Shown: positions 54,122 to 63,714 of the stretch, piece by piece
Numbering within the stretch: the stretch's first letter is position 1
Layout: each line of letters begins with the position of its first letter
Source: Roseobacter sp. GAI101
GTDB lineage: Bacteria; Pseudomonadota; Alphaproteobacteria; Rhodobacterales; Rhodobacteraceae
Length of the DNA: 64,000 nucleotides
Assembly (NCBI RefSeq): GCF_000156335.1
Contig: NZ_DS999213.1
Span: 1,495,414-1,559,413, forward strand
Reading direction: 5' to 3'
The notes under the pieces: model-generated
Database searches by the model: none
The model's input: only the letters and a program-made list of their open reading frames with translations
What the model was told of the DNA's origin: nothing
Translations under genes and position numbers: made by a program

Positions 54122-56340
54122 GCGGCACCTCCCTTGTGGCTGGCCAGATGCGCCAGAACCTTTTCCTTTGGACCGTCAATAGTCATACGGCCATCCTGCA
54201 GGACCAGCGTACGGTCGGTCAGCGCCAGAATGGGCGCGCGATGCGTGGCGATGATGGCCGTGCGGCCTTTCATCCAGTCCTGCAACCGCGCGACCAATGT
54301 CGCCTCAAGCTGCTGATCCAGAGCAGCGGTGGGTTCGTCCAGCAAACAGATGGCGGGGTCTTGCAGCCACAGCCGCGCCCAGCCGATAGATTGGCGCTGC
54401 CCGATCGACAGGCCGGCCCCTGCATCCTTGATCTCGAGGTCCAGCCCCCTGTGATGCTTTCTCACGAAAGGCCCCAGCCCTGCGAAATCAAGTGCGGCCA
54501 TCAGGCGGTCATCGTCACGCTCAAGCATGGTCAGGTTCAGGTTATCGCGCAGACTGCCGGAAAACAGACGCACGTCCTGGCTTAGATACCCGATCAGGCG
54601 GCGCAGGTCGCGCGGTTCAATCTGGGACATCTCGGTCCCGTCGATCAGGATGTGCCCTTCGGTGGGTGCATAAAGGCCGCTCAGCAGCTTTAGCAGCGAC
54701 GATTTGCCTGACCCGTTGGCCCCCAGCACGGCGATATGCTGCCCCGGCTGGATCATCATCCCTTTGACATCCAGCGTTGGTGCGCCGTCCTCTTCATATC
54801 GGAAAATCACATCGCGCAGCTCGAACTGGCCCTGCAGCTTTTCGCGCCGCAGATAGGTGCGTGCCTCGTCGCTATCCTGAGCAGAGGAGACAATTCCGTC
54901 CAACCCGTCCAGCGCCCCTTTGACATTGCCCCACCGCGCCATCGTCCCCGAAAGCTGCGTCAGGGGCCCCAAGGTGCGCCCCGTCAGGATGCCGACGGCA
55001 ATGATCGATCCGACGGTAAACTGTCCGGCAAACACCAGATATGTGCCGGTGATCACCGCAGCGACATAGGTGGCTTGCTGGATGCCCTGGCTCCAGAAGG
55101 TCAGAAACGACGCCAATTTGCGCTGCTCGGATGACTTGACGGCCGACAGGGTGTTCAGTTCCGTCCACAAACGCTGGATGCGGTCCTCAGCACGCTGGGT
55201 TTTTACCGTATCGCGTTCAAAGATCGCCTCATGCAGCAGGCGCGAGGCTTTCGTCGCGGCACCTTGGGTCTCTTGGGTCAACCGGATCGCCTTTTTCTGT
55301 AGGAAAAAGCCGGGCACCAGCATCAGCAAACCGCCCAAGACCAGAACCCACACCACGTTGCCCGCAATCGAGGCCACGAGAAACAAGAAGACAAAGATAA
55401 ACGGTATGTCCGCGATGGTGCCGATGGTGGAGGCGGTGAAAAACTCACGGACCGACCCGAATTCACGCATCGCCGAAAACTGCTGGTTCGGGGCCTGGCC
55501 GCGGGCGTCCGACCGCATGCCCAAAATCCGCTTCATCAAGATATCCTGCACCGACAGTTCAACCTGCCGCCCGGCCCCGTCCATCAGACGCGCGCGGGCC
55601 ATCTTGAGGAATGCCTCCATCAACAGGGCAAGCCCGGCCCCGGCGGCAAGCACCCAAAGCGTGGCTTCGGACTGGTGCGGTATCACGCGGTCATAGACCT
55701 GAAGCGAAAACAGCGCGACCGCGACGGCCAGAAGGTTGGCCACAAACGACCCCATCGCGACTTCTATCAGCTGGCGACGGAATTTCGGGAACTGGCCCCA
55801 GAACCAATGCGCAGGCGCGCCGTCGGTCTGATGGATCTGCGCAACGGTCCTCAGCGATGCCTCGGCCCGCAGGATCACGCCTGCAAAGAACGGTTGGAAA
55901 TCCGCCATCGGCACCATCGCACGATTATCGGTGCAGGTTTTGTCATAGACGATCAGATCACCCCGTGTCTGGCCCATCACCAAGAGCACCTGCCCGGATG
56001 TCATAAATGCCAGCGCAGGCCACATATCTTCTGACAGGCCCACTATACGGCGGACCTGGGTCAGCAAGCCCGCGCTTTCCAGCCCCGTTGCGATAGCATC
56101 GGCTTCCTGACCGGTCTTTGCGCCTTCGATGGTGTGGGTGGCGATCGTTTCGTAGACGTCGCGGGCCGCTGTCTCTACTCCCAACAGCCCGGCATAGGTT
56201 GCAGCAAGCTGCGCGCGCGCCATCAGCCGGTCTTCCATCCGGTTGATATTGTCGGCCTTTGGCTGCGGCGCGTTTGCAGGCGCGGTCCGGCCTTGGTTGC
56301 CGTTGGTGATCGTCAGGGTAAAGGTCGGCTTTCGGGTCAA
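54118..56340 (-). CDS. type I secretion ABC transporter
   Basis: A 740-residue exporter half-unit, LapB-like. The N-terminal 160 residues form a degenerate C39-peptidase-like domain (no Cys-His pair), then five to six membrane helices (about 190-460), and the ATPase domain with Walker A GANGSGKSS (about residue 538), signature LSIGQRQ, and Walker B ICLLDEPTAALD. Homodimer that binds the C-terminal secretion signal of its substrate. Overlaps the tolC-like gene upstream and the hlyD-like gene downstream by 4 nt each. Confidence 0.92.
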   Translation of the reverse strand: MTRKPTFTLTITNGNQGRTAPANAPQPKADNINRMEDRLMARAQLAATYAGLLGVETAARDVYETIATHTIEGAKTGQEADAIATGLESAGLLTQVRRIVGLSEDMWPALAFMTSGQVLLVMGQTRGDLIVYDKTCTDNRAMVPMADFQPFFAGVILRAEASLRTVAQIHQTDGAPAHWFWGQFPKFRRQLIEVAMGSFVANLLAVAVALFSLQVYDRVIPHQSEATLWVLAAGAGLALLMEAFLKMARARLMDGAGRQVELSVQDILMKRILGMRSDARGQAPNQQFSAMREFGSVREFFTASTIGTIADIPFIFVFLFLVASIAGNVVWVLVLGGLLMLVPGFFLQKKAIRLTQETQGAATKASRLLHEAIFERDTVKTQRAEDRIQRLWTELNTLSAVKSSEQRKLASFLTFWSQGIQQATYVAAVITGTYLVFAGQFTVGSIIAVGILTGRTLGPLTQLSGTMARWGNVKGALDGLDGIVSSAQDSDEARTYLRREKLQGQFELRDVIFRYEEDGAPTLDVKGMMIQPGQHIAVLGANGSGKSSLLKLLSGLYAPTEGHILIDGTEMSQIEPRDLRRLIGYLSQDVRLFSGSLRDNLNLTMLERDDDRLMAALDFAGLGPFVRKHHRGLDLEIKDAGAGLSIGQRQSIGWARLWLQDPAICLLDEPTAALDQQLEATLVARLQDWMKGRTAIIATHRAPILALTDRTLVLQDGRMTIDGPKEKVLAHLASHKGGAA

Positions 56341-57659
56341 ATCGCGCTCCCGTCAGCCAGAACGCCCTGCAGTTCCGCCATCTCGATCTTCAGCCGGACG
56401 ACATCGTATTTCAGCACGACCTGCGTCTGTTGCTGGCGGGCGTATGTTTCATAGACCCCGACCACATCCATCACCTGTCGCTGGCCCGCGTCATATTGCT
56501 CCTGAAAGATGTCCAGATTGCGCCTGGCTTGTGCGGCAAGGGTTGCGGCTTCGTCGGCCTGACGTGTCTTGGCGCTGATCTGCCTTTCCAGACGGCGCAG
56601 GTTGCGGTTTGAATCCTCGACCGATTGACGCAGTTTGCGGGTCGCAGTTTCATCAGCCTGTGCGATCGCCTCAAGCGACGCCTTCGTCCCGAAGCCCAGC
56701 AACTGATCGGAACCGATGCGCAGCCCAAGGGTGCTGCCTTCGCCGACGGTGCCACCGGCGGACAGGCCCGGCAACTGACCGGCGCGCGCGACCTTGGCGG
56801 CGGCGATCGCGCGGGTCTTTTCGGCTTCGGACCGTACGACGTTCAACGGCGCGCCCGAAAACGCCGTGACCGGCACGTCAGGCACCCCGCGCAGATCGCC
56901 CAGCGGGATGACTGACATGGCGTTCAGCTCCGCGATCGAGGTTGCCTCGCGTTCAACGGCGGCATCATGGCTGGCGCGGATTTCAGACAGTTTCTGGCGC
57001 AGGATGGTGAGGTCGGACATGTCGGACACACCACCCTTGACCCGTTCCCCCATCACCCAGGCGAAATGCGTCATATCCTTGAGCGTCATCTGATCAAGCG
57101 CAGCAGTCTCGCGCGCCTCGGCGGCGGCGGTGTAAAGCTTCAGCGCCGTTGCCACGCGGTTGTTGGTGTCTTGCGCCAGCGACACGGCAGCAACCTCGAC
57201 GTCGGCCACGGCAAAGGCGCGTTCGCCCTTGCGGCGGCCATTGTCGAACAGCACCTGATCCACCACCAGATTGGCAGCAACCGCCCCCAGTGACGTCAGG
57301 CTGACCTGCGGGCCGATCCGGGGCAACCAGTTCTTGCTGGCCGCCTCGGACCGCAAGGTCGCAGCGCGCAATTCCGCCTCGGCGGTGCGGCTGTTGGCGG
57401 CCAGAACCGCCGACGCGACCTGATCGGAAACGGTACCGACAGGCAGGACAGATGCCCGCAGCGACAACCCCTGGATGATCTGACTGTCAGCGCTGATTTT
57501 TTCGGCATAGGTCGGTTTGACGGCCTGCGAGGCGTCGGGCGTCTTCATCCGGGTGACCATATCAGCTGGATCAAACACGCGGGCAATGTCTGACATGCAG
57601 CCCGAAAGGGCCAGCGCCGCCGCGCAAAGCCCTCCTGCCCATGTAAAACTGTGCCCCAT
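56337..57659 (-). CDS. type I secretion outer-membrane channel, TolC family
   Basis: A 440-residue outer-membrane efflux protein. Lipoprotein-type signal (WAGGLCAAALALSGCMSD, lipidated Cys about residue 21), then two OEP repeats with long helices (SQIIQGLSLRASVLPVGTVS; later TRKLRQSVEDSNRNLRRLER). AGGAT lies just before the ATG. It comes 75 nt after the BapA-like gene and completes a three-part exporter with the ABC and HlyD genes. Confidence 0.88.
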   Translation of the reverse strand: MGHSFTWAGGLCAAALALSGCMSDIARVFDPADMVTRMKTPDASQAVKPTYAEKISADSQIIQGLSLRASVLPVGTVSDQVASAVLAANSRTAEAELRAATLRSEAASKNWLPRIGPQVSLTSLGAVAANLVVDQVLFDNGRRKGERAFAVADVEVAAVSLAQDTNNRVATALKLYTAAAEARETAALDQMTLKDMTHFAWVMGERVKGGVSDMSDLTILRQKLSEIRASHDAAVEREATSIAELNAMSVIPLGDLRGVPDVPVTAFSGAPLNVVRSEAEKTRAIAAAKVARAGQLPGLSAGGTVGEGSTLGLRIGSDQLLGFGTKASLEAIAQADETATRKLRQSVEDSNRNLRRLERQISAKTRQADEAATLAAQARRNLDIFQEQYDAGQRQVMDVVGVYETYARQQQTQVVLKYDVVRLKIEMAELQGVLADGSAI

Positions 57660-57734
57660 ATCCTGCCCTCAAACGTGCCGTCTTTTTCAAGACGCGGAGG
57701 ATCGTTGCCCCCGCGCCATCGGCTGGTCCTGGTT

Positions 57735-60700
57735 TTAGATTACGACGTTGATGTCATCGTCGATCATCAAGGTACCTTCGGCCCCCAGTGTGTAGATGTC
57801 GTAGGTCTGGCCATCTTTGACTTCGGACCCGTCGCGCGTTGCTCCGGTGATCGTGACCGTATCGTCACTGTGACCGTTGATCACCAACGTGTTGGTATTG
57901 CTGGACAAGTTCACCAATGCGGCTTCGGTGATGGTCAGCTGAGCTTCTTCGGCGAATTGCAGATCAACGGTTTCGATGTTGAACTGGGCCAGGTTGGGGT
58001 TGGTCAGGCCCAGCTGTGTGTTCGCACTTTCGTCGTCCAGCGCCAGATAGGTGCCCGACGAATTGCCCGCGGCATCCGTGGCGGTCACGATCAGATCGGA
58101 CCCGTCAGGAACGTCGGTGGTGAACAGAAAGTTACGCTCCCCGATCTGGTCGATATTGAAGCTGCTTGCTTCAACCTCTGAAATCGATCTGTCGGGATTG
58201 ACCTGATGCACATCCAGCTGGTCCGGGCTGATCTCGGTCGAGATGCCGCGGATGCCGTCGCCGTCGCGGGTATAGGACGCAATGACGGGGCCGTCGGGGG
58301 CGTAGGTATCAATCGCCAGGGTGTCGCTGATCGACGCCATGTTGTCAGCGTGATCGGTGGCGGCGACCGAAATCTCGGCGTCATAGGTGCCCGGGCGGAT
58401 TTCGGATGCAGGGACAGTGACGCTCCAGGTGCCATTGCCATCGACATCGGCAGCATAGGTGCGCCCGTCAAATGTGACCGTGACGGATGAACCGGCTTCG
58501 ACCTGCCCGTTCAAGTCGATGCCTACAGCGGCTTCGCGCGCACTGACGATGCCGTCGCTGCCGCCGGCCTGGGCCATGTCAAGCGGATCAACCACGGTGT
58601 CGATCAGTACCTGATGGCTTGCGGTGGCCGTATTGCCGGCGCGGTCCGTCGCATCGACCTTGACGGTAACCGTCTCGGTGCCTTGGGGAACCTCAGCGGG
58701 GGCGAAGGTCACAGACCAGTTTCCATTGGCGTCAACAGTGCCGCCTGCGATGGCATTGCCCAACGAGATCACGACAGACGATCCGATTTCGGTCGTGCCG
58801 GTGACCAGCACGCCGCCATTGGCCAAACGCTCTGCGCCGCTGACGATGTCATCGCCTTCGACTGCGTTCAGCGCCAGATTGTCAACGCGGGTGTCGACCT
58901 GGACGCTGTCCTGTTCAAAACGGGTATTCCCGGCCGCATCGGTCGTTGTCGCAGTGATTTGCGCGGTGTAGACGCCCTGCGCCACTTCACCGGCTGCATA
59001 AAAGGACGTCCAGTTGCCGTTGCCGTCCGCGTGCACGGAATGCGTCACACCGGCAAGGGAAACTTCGACCAGGGCACCTGCATCAGCGGTCCCCGAGATT
59101 ACAACACCATCGCTGCGTTCGGCAAAATTGACGACATCATCGCCCTCGATCGCATCGGAGTTGATGGTCAGCAGACCGGCTTCGGTATCGACAGCGACAG
59201 ACTGCGAAATTGTTCTGGTGTTGCCCGCCGCGTCGGTGGCCGTGGCCGTCACAGAGGTGGCGTAGGTGCCCGCAGGAATGTCGGCGGACGCGAAAGTAAC
59301 TGTCCAGTTGCCGTCAGTATCCACGATTGCGTCACGGGACGCATCGCCCATTCTGACCACGACTGACGATCCGGCTTCGACCTTGCCGGTCATCACGATG
59401 CCATCGCCTGCCTCGGGTCCGTTGATCGTCGCGTCAAAGCCACCGGCCTGATTGCCGAAGGACAGGCGGTTGACCAGCGTATCAATGCTGACCTCACCCT
59501 GCGCCGTCGAGGTGTTGCCAAAACTGTCGGTTGCCACCGCAATGACGGTGCCGGTGCTTTCCCCCATCGGAATTTCATTGGCGGCAAAATCGACGGTCCA
59601 GTCACCGTTTGCGTCTACTTTGGCGGGATGCGTGGCCGACCCGAAAGTGACGTCAACACTGGATCCCGGCTGTGTGGTGCCGGTCAGCGTGACACCCTCG
59701 GCGCGTTCCGCACCGTTGATCATGCCGTCGCCCGCGACTGTATCCTGCGATACGGAAACCTCGGAAACCGTGTCCACCACCAGCTTTTCGACGGTTGTGG
59801 TCGCATTGCCATAGCTGTCGGTGGTCTTGACGGTGATGTCTTTGACGTATTCGCCAGCAGGCAAGACCCCGGACTGCCAAGTCACGGACCAAGTCCCGTT
59901 TTCCGCAACAGTCGCGGTCCGCGTGAAGGTGTCGATGGTCAGTTCGACCTTGGCACCTGGTTCGCCCGTGCCGCTGATGGTGACGCCGCCGCCAAAGCTG
60001 TCGGCGTTATAGCTGTCGCCCGTGGATTGTGCGCCCGAGGTGATGGCGACCGACGGGGCCAGCGTATCCACCACAAGGGTGTCCGTTGTGGTGGTCGAGT
60101 TGCCATGTTGGTCGGTCGATTTGATCGTGACCTCTTGTTCGTATTCGCCACCGGCCAGTGTGCCGTTCTCGTATGTTACAGACCACGCCCCATCGTCGCC
60201 CACGGTCGTTACCTGCGTGACGCCGCCCACCGTGATTGAAATCGTCGATCCGGCTTCGCCCTGACCTTCGATCTTGACGCCCTGTTCAAAGGTTTCGGCG
60301 TTAAAGAAATCAGACGCGCTTTTGGTGCCTTCCGTCACGGTGGTGGTCGGGGCGGTCGTATCGATCACGAATGTCGGACCGTCCAGGGTCGTGGCGGTGT
60401 CGTCGGTCGTCACGTCGACAATGGCATCGTAGCTGCCATCGTCGGGGAAATTGTCGCCATCGAAAACGACTTCGAAGGTGCCGTCTTCGTCGATGACGGT
60501 TTCGACCGTCTTGTCGCCGATCGTAACGGTCACATCCGATCCCGGTTCGCCGCCGCCGGTAACAGTTACCGACTTCACGACGTCATCCCCGCCAACCGTG
60601 GCCGAGGAGTTTGCATCGTTCACGTAGGGGCCCGTCGCGGTCGCACCGCCCCCACCGCCACTGCCGCCGATGCCACCCACTACGGCCGCGCCGCCGACAA

Positions 60701-61205
60701 CCGCCGCGGCGGCCGCAGCAGCACCGCCACCGCCCAGCAACCCTGCCCCCAGCAAAGGTGCCGCAAACATCGACACTTCGTCATCTTCGCTGCCGATGAT
60801 GCCACCGTTGGCAGCGGCCATATCATTATGACCTAGATAGATCAGATCGTCAGAGGGGCTCCACTTACCCCATTCTTCCGTCGGGCCATATTGCGCAAAA
60901 AGGGTCCCGCCCTCGCCTTCGATAAAGCCCACCTCGTTCAGATAGCCATCCGACGAGATGTACAGCCGGTTGGGCGCACCGACGTCGTTAAAGTAGTTCT
61001 CGATCGTGATCACGGACCCGTCCGCCAGCGTCAGAACAAGGTCCTTGCCAACGCGCTGCTGACCCGCAAGGTCGGTCTGGCGCAAATTAAGCGAGATTTC
61101 CTGACCTGATGTTGCCTGAATGACGTGAAAGCTGGACCCATCGGCCACCACATCACGTTGCACTGCGCCCGCTTGATCGCGAACGACGAAATCTATCGTC
61201 TTCAT
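57735..61205 (-). CDS. BapA-like giant adhesin with Ig-like repeats
   Basis: A 1156-residue secreted protein. A BapA-type prefix domain (about residues 1-120: MKTIDFVVRDQAGAVQRDVV) is followed by a Gly/Ala-rich hydrophobic stretch (about 150-185), then eight bacterial Ig-like repeats of about 97 residues (roughly 190-970), each with GxxGxW-type cores and ending in V/IDT. The C-terminal region (about 970-1156) has NTNTLVINGHSDDTVTITGA and ends with GTLMIDDDINVVI, a type I secretion signal of the LapA/BapA sort. No RTX nonapeptides. The ATG at 61205 is used because the prefix starts there; the frame opens 14 codons up. It is upstream of and co-directional with the T1SS genes, so it is the probable cargo and surface or biofilm adhesin. 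Confidence 0.88.
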   Translation of the reverse strand: MKTIDFVVRDQAGAVQRDVVADGSSFHVIQATSGQEISLNLRQTDLAGQQRVGKDLVLTLADGSVITIENYFNDVGAPNRLYISSDGYLNEVGFIEGEGGTLFAQYGPTEEWGKWSPSDDLIYLGHNDMAAANGGIIGSEDDEVSMFAAPLLGAGLLGGGGAAAAAAAVVGGAAVVGGIGGSGGGGGATATGPYVNDANSSATVGGDDVVKSVTVTGGGEPGSDVTVTIGDKTVETVIDEDGTFEVVFDGDNFPDDGSYDAIVDVTTDDTATTLDGPTFVIDTTAPTTTVTEGTKSASDFFNAETFEQGVKIEGQGEAGSTISITVGGVTQVTTVGDDGAWSVTYENGTLAGGEYEQEVTIKSTDQHGNSTTTTDTLVVDTLAPSVAITSGAQSTGDSYNADSFGGGVTISGTGEPGAKVELTIDTFTRTATVAENGTWSVTWQSGVLPAGEYVKDITVKTTDSYGNATTTVEKLVVDTVSEVSVSQDTVAGDGMINGAERAEGVTLTGTTQPGSSVDVTFGSATHPAKVDANGDWTVDFAANEIPMGESTGTVIAVATDSFGNTSTAQGEVSIDTLVNRLSFGNQAGGFDATINGPEAGDGIVMTGKVEAGSSVVVRMGDASRDAIVDTDGNWTVTFASADIPAGTYATSVTATATDAAGNTRTISQSVAVDTEAGLLTINSDAIEGDDVVNFAERSDGVVISGTADAGALVEVSLAGVTHSVHADGNGNWTSFYAAGEVAQGVYTAQITATTTDAAGNTRFEQDSVQVDTRVDNLALNAVEGDDIVSGAERLANGGVLVTGTTEIGSSVVISLGNAIAGGTVDANGNWSVTFAPAEVPQGTETVTVKVDATDRAGNTATASHQVLIDTVVDPLDMAQAGGSDGIVSAREAAVGIDLNGQVEAGSSVTVTFDGRTYAADVDGNGTWSVTVPASEIRPGTYDAEISVAATDHADNMASISDTLAIDTYAPDGPVIASYTRDGDGIRGISTEISPDQLDVHQVNPDRSISEVEASSFNIDQIGERNFLFTTDVPDGSDLIVTATDAAGNSSGTYLALDDESANTQLGLTNPNLAQFNIETVDLQFAEEAQLTITEAALVNLSSNTNTLVINGHSDDTVTITGATRDGSEVKDGQTYDIYTLGAEGTLMIDDDINVVI

Positions 61206-61586
61206 AATATCACCGCTCTGCCCCGATGCCCGTTCTACGCGGATCATCTGGTTGGTTTAATTGACCGCCGCTCCGTTGATCGGATCGTGCAGCCGCCTGA
61301 AATTTCCCTTATGATGGGACGCAACCTTTTATTGTCTGGTAATGTACAAGTGGCGCAGACGAAAAGCCAAGTTATATTTCATTCCGCCCTACTGTTGCCG
61401 CATTCTTGGGTGCACGCGTGCCACAGTTGCGGTTTTCGGCTGGTAGCGATAACCATATTTAAGCGCGCAGCGGCCAATTATTGTTAGGTTTCGCGGACTT
61501 ACAACCCTGACGGGATACCCGTTCAATGTCTATTTTCGCACGGCTGAATCGTTGACAACCGGCGGCTTGACGGCAAACCTTCGGCC
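61206..61586. other. divergent promoter region, 381 bp
   Basis: Lies between the BapA-like gene (minus) and the CocE/NonD gene (plus) and is AT-richer than its neighbours. TTGACAACC at about 61552-61560 and TTGACGG at about 61568-61574 could be -35 boxes for the hydrolase gene. No gene, hairpin terminator or repeat that I can support. Confidence 0.5.
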
Positions 61587-63581
61587 ATGAACACATCTTC
61601 AAACACCCCGCTCCCGCTGATCGAAGACCCTGATATGGGCATCACCATGTCCGATGGCTGCCGACTGTCCGCCCGCATTTGGCGGCCCGAAAACTCCGGC
61701 GATGTGCCGGTGCCCGTCATTCTGGAATACCTGCCCTACCGCAAGCGCGACGGGACCACGGCACGCGATGCGCTGACCCATCCGTGGTTCGCTGAACGCG
61801 GCTATGCCTGCGTGCGCGTCGACATGCGCGGAAATGGCGACAGTCAGGGGCTGATGGAGGACGAATATACCCCGCTTGAGCAATCCGATTGCATCGAGGT
61901 GATCAACTGGCTGGCCCAGCAGGACTGGTGCAACGGCAACGTCGGCATGATGGGGATCAGCTGGGGCGGCTTCAACGGCTTGCAGGTCGCAGCACATGGG
62001 CCTGAACCGTTGAAGGCGGTGATTACCCTGTGTTCCACCGTGGACCGGTTCGCCGATGACATCCATTACAAGGGTGGCTGCCTGTTGAACGAAAATCTGG
62101 GCTGGGGGGCGACGATGTGGGCCTATTCCAGCCGCGCGCCCGATCCCGCTTTGCGAGAGGACTGGCGCGAGATGTGGCTGGAGCGGCTCGAGGCCGAACC
62201 ATTCCTGCCATCGCTCTGGCTGCGACACCAGTCGCGCGATGCCTATTGGCAGCAAGGGTCGGTGATCGAGGATTATAGCGCGATCAAGGCCAAGGTGCTG
62301 GCCGTCGGCGGTTGGGGAGATGCCTATAAAAACGCCGTTCCGCAAATTGTCGAGGCATTGCCGGGGGCAAAAGGCATTGTCGGGCCCTGGGTGCATAAAT
62401 ATCCGCATTTCGCCATTCCCGAACCGCGCATCGGCTTTTTGCAAGAGGCACTGCGCTGGTGGGACCGCTGGCTGAAAGACATCGACACCGGCGTTGAAGA
62501 CGACCCGGATTACCGCGCCTATCTGATGGACGGCATGCGGCCCGCAACGTGGGTTCTGGAACGGCCCGGTCGCTGGATCGCCGAACCCACGGGGGCCACC
62601 ACACACCTGCCGGTCGAGACGCTGCACCTGACCGACGCCGGGCTTTTGCCGCAAACGGCATCGCTGGACGCCACCGTAGCATCGCCTGCCCATTGCGGCG
62701 CAAGCGCTGGCGAATACTGTGCGATCTGGCTGGGGCCTGAAATGCCCGGTGACCAGCGCCAGGACGACGCGTTGTCCACGACTTTTGATACCGGGCCGCT
62801 GACCGAAAACATGGATATCGTCGGCGCGCCACGCATCACCTTGAAGCTGTCTTGCGACAAACCCCAAGGCCAGATCGCGGTCCGGCTGAACCACGTCCAC
62901 CCCGACGGGTCCAGCGCCCGCATCACCTATGGTGTATTGAACCTGAGCCACCGCAACAGTGCCCAGAACCCTACGGCCATGGAGCCCGGCAAGACAGAAG
63001 AGATCAGCTTTGATCTGGATCACATCGCCTACCGCGTACCGGCGGGGCACAGTTTGCGGGTGTCAATTTCGACCGCCTATTGGCCGTTGATCTGGCCCAC
63101 ACCGGAAACCGCGACGCTATCGCTTTCATCCGGTCAGATCGCCCTGCCCCAGCGGCCCACCACAGGGGGCGACGAATACACCTTTGCGCCGCCCACCGCA
63201 GCGGCCCCATGGGAAACGGAAACCCTGCGCCCCGAAAACCACATCCGGCGGCAGGAAATCGATATGGTGACAGGTAACGTGTCGCTGGTGATCGAAGATG
63301 ATTTCGGCAAGGTAAAAGATAGCGACCACGGCCTGATCAACGGATCAATCGCGCGCGAACGCTGGACGATAAACCCCGACGATCCACTAAGCGCCACGGG
63401 CGTGTGTCACTGGACCGAAGAACTCGAGCGCGACGGCATCAGCCTGCGCACGGAGACTCATTCGAAAATGTGGTCGGATGCGACCACATTCTACCTGACC
63501 GCCCGGCTGGAGGCCTATGAAAACGGTGCATTGATTTACGAACGCGACGTCGAGGATGGCATTCCACGACACTTCATGTAA
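61587..63581 (+). CDS. CocE/NonD-family hydrolase
   Basis: A 664-residue alpha/beta-hydrolase of the X-Pro dipeptidyl-peptidase/cocaine-esterase family. The N-half has the strand PVILEYLPYRKRDGTTARD, nucleophile motif GISWGG (Ser125), and oxyanion Tyr in LEYLPYR; the acid and His fall in VGGWGDAYKNAVP and GPWVHKYPH (about residues 235-275). The C-half is the family's beta-sandwich (VSISTAYWPLIWPTPETATL). No signal peptide, so probably cytoplasmic amidase or esterase. It lies ahead of an ABC oligopeptide-type binding protein, which suggests peptide or amide use. Confidence 0.9.
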   Translation: MNTSSNTPLPLIEDPDMGITMSDGCRLSARIWRPENSGDVPVPVILEYLPYRKRDGTTARDALTHPWFAERGYACVRVDMRGNGDSQGLMEDEYTPLEQSDCIEVINWLAQQDWCNGNVGMMGISWGGFNGLQVAAHGPEPLKAVITLCSTVDRFADDIHYKGGCLLNENLGWGATMWAYSSRAPDPALREDWREMWLERLEAEPFLPSLWLRHQSRDAYWQQGSVIEDYSAIKAKVLAVGGWGDAYKNAVPQIVEALPGAKGIVGPWVHKYPHFAIPEPRIGFLQEALRWWDRWLKDIDTGVEDDPDYRAYLMDGMRPATWVLERPGRWIAEPTGATTHLPVETLHLTDAGLLPQTASLDATVASPAHCGASAGEYCAIWLGPEMPGDQRQDDALSTTFDTGPLTENMDIVGAPRITLKLSCDKPQGQIAVRLNHVHPDGSSARITYGVLNLSHRNSAQNPTAMEPGKTEEISFDLDHIAYRVPAGHSLRVSISTAYWPLIWPTPETATLSLSSGQIALPQRPTTGGDEYTFAPPTAAAPWETETLRPENHIRRQEIDMVTGNVSLVIEDDFGKVKDSDHGLINGSIARERWTINPDDPLSATGVCHWTEELERDGISLRTETHSKMWSDATTFYLTARLEAYENGALIYERDVEDGIPRHFM

Positions 63582-63714
63582 TAAAACCGACGCAATCACC
63601 GAGCTATTAAGTCTTGCGACACAAACGGAAATGCTTAACGTTGTGTCATCAGTCAATAAAAACCACGGCGCAAAGTCGTGGATAAATCACGCACCAATCA
63701 GGGAGACACGATCA

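Noticed and set aside
57735..61205. RTX (GGxGxDxUx) repeats in the adhesin
   Set aside because: None found by eye; the repeats are Ig-like.
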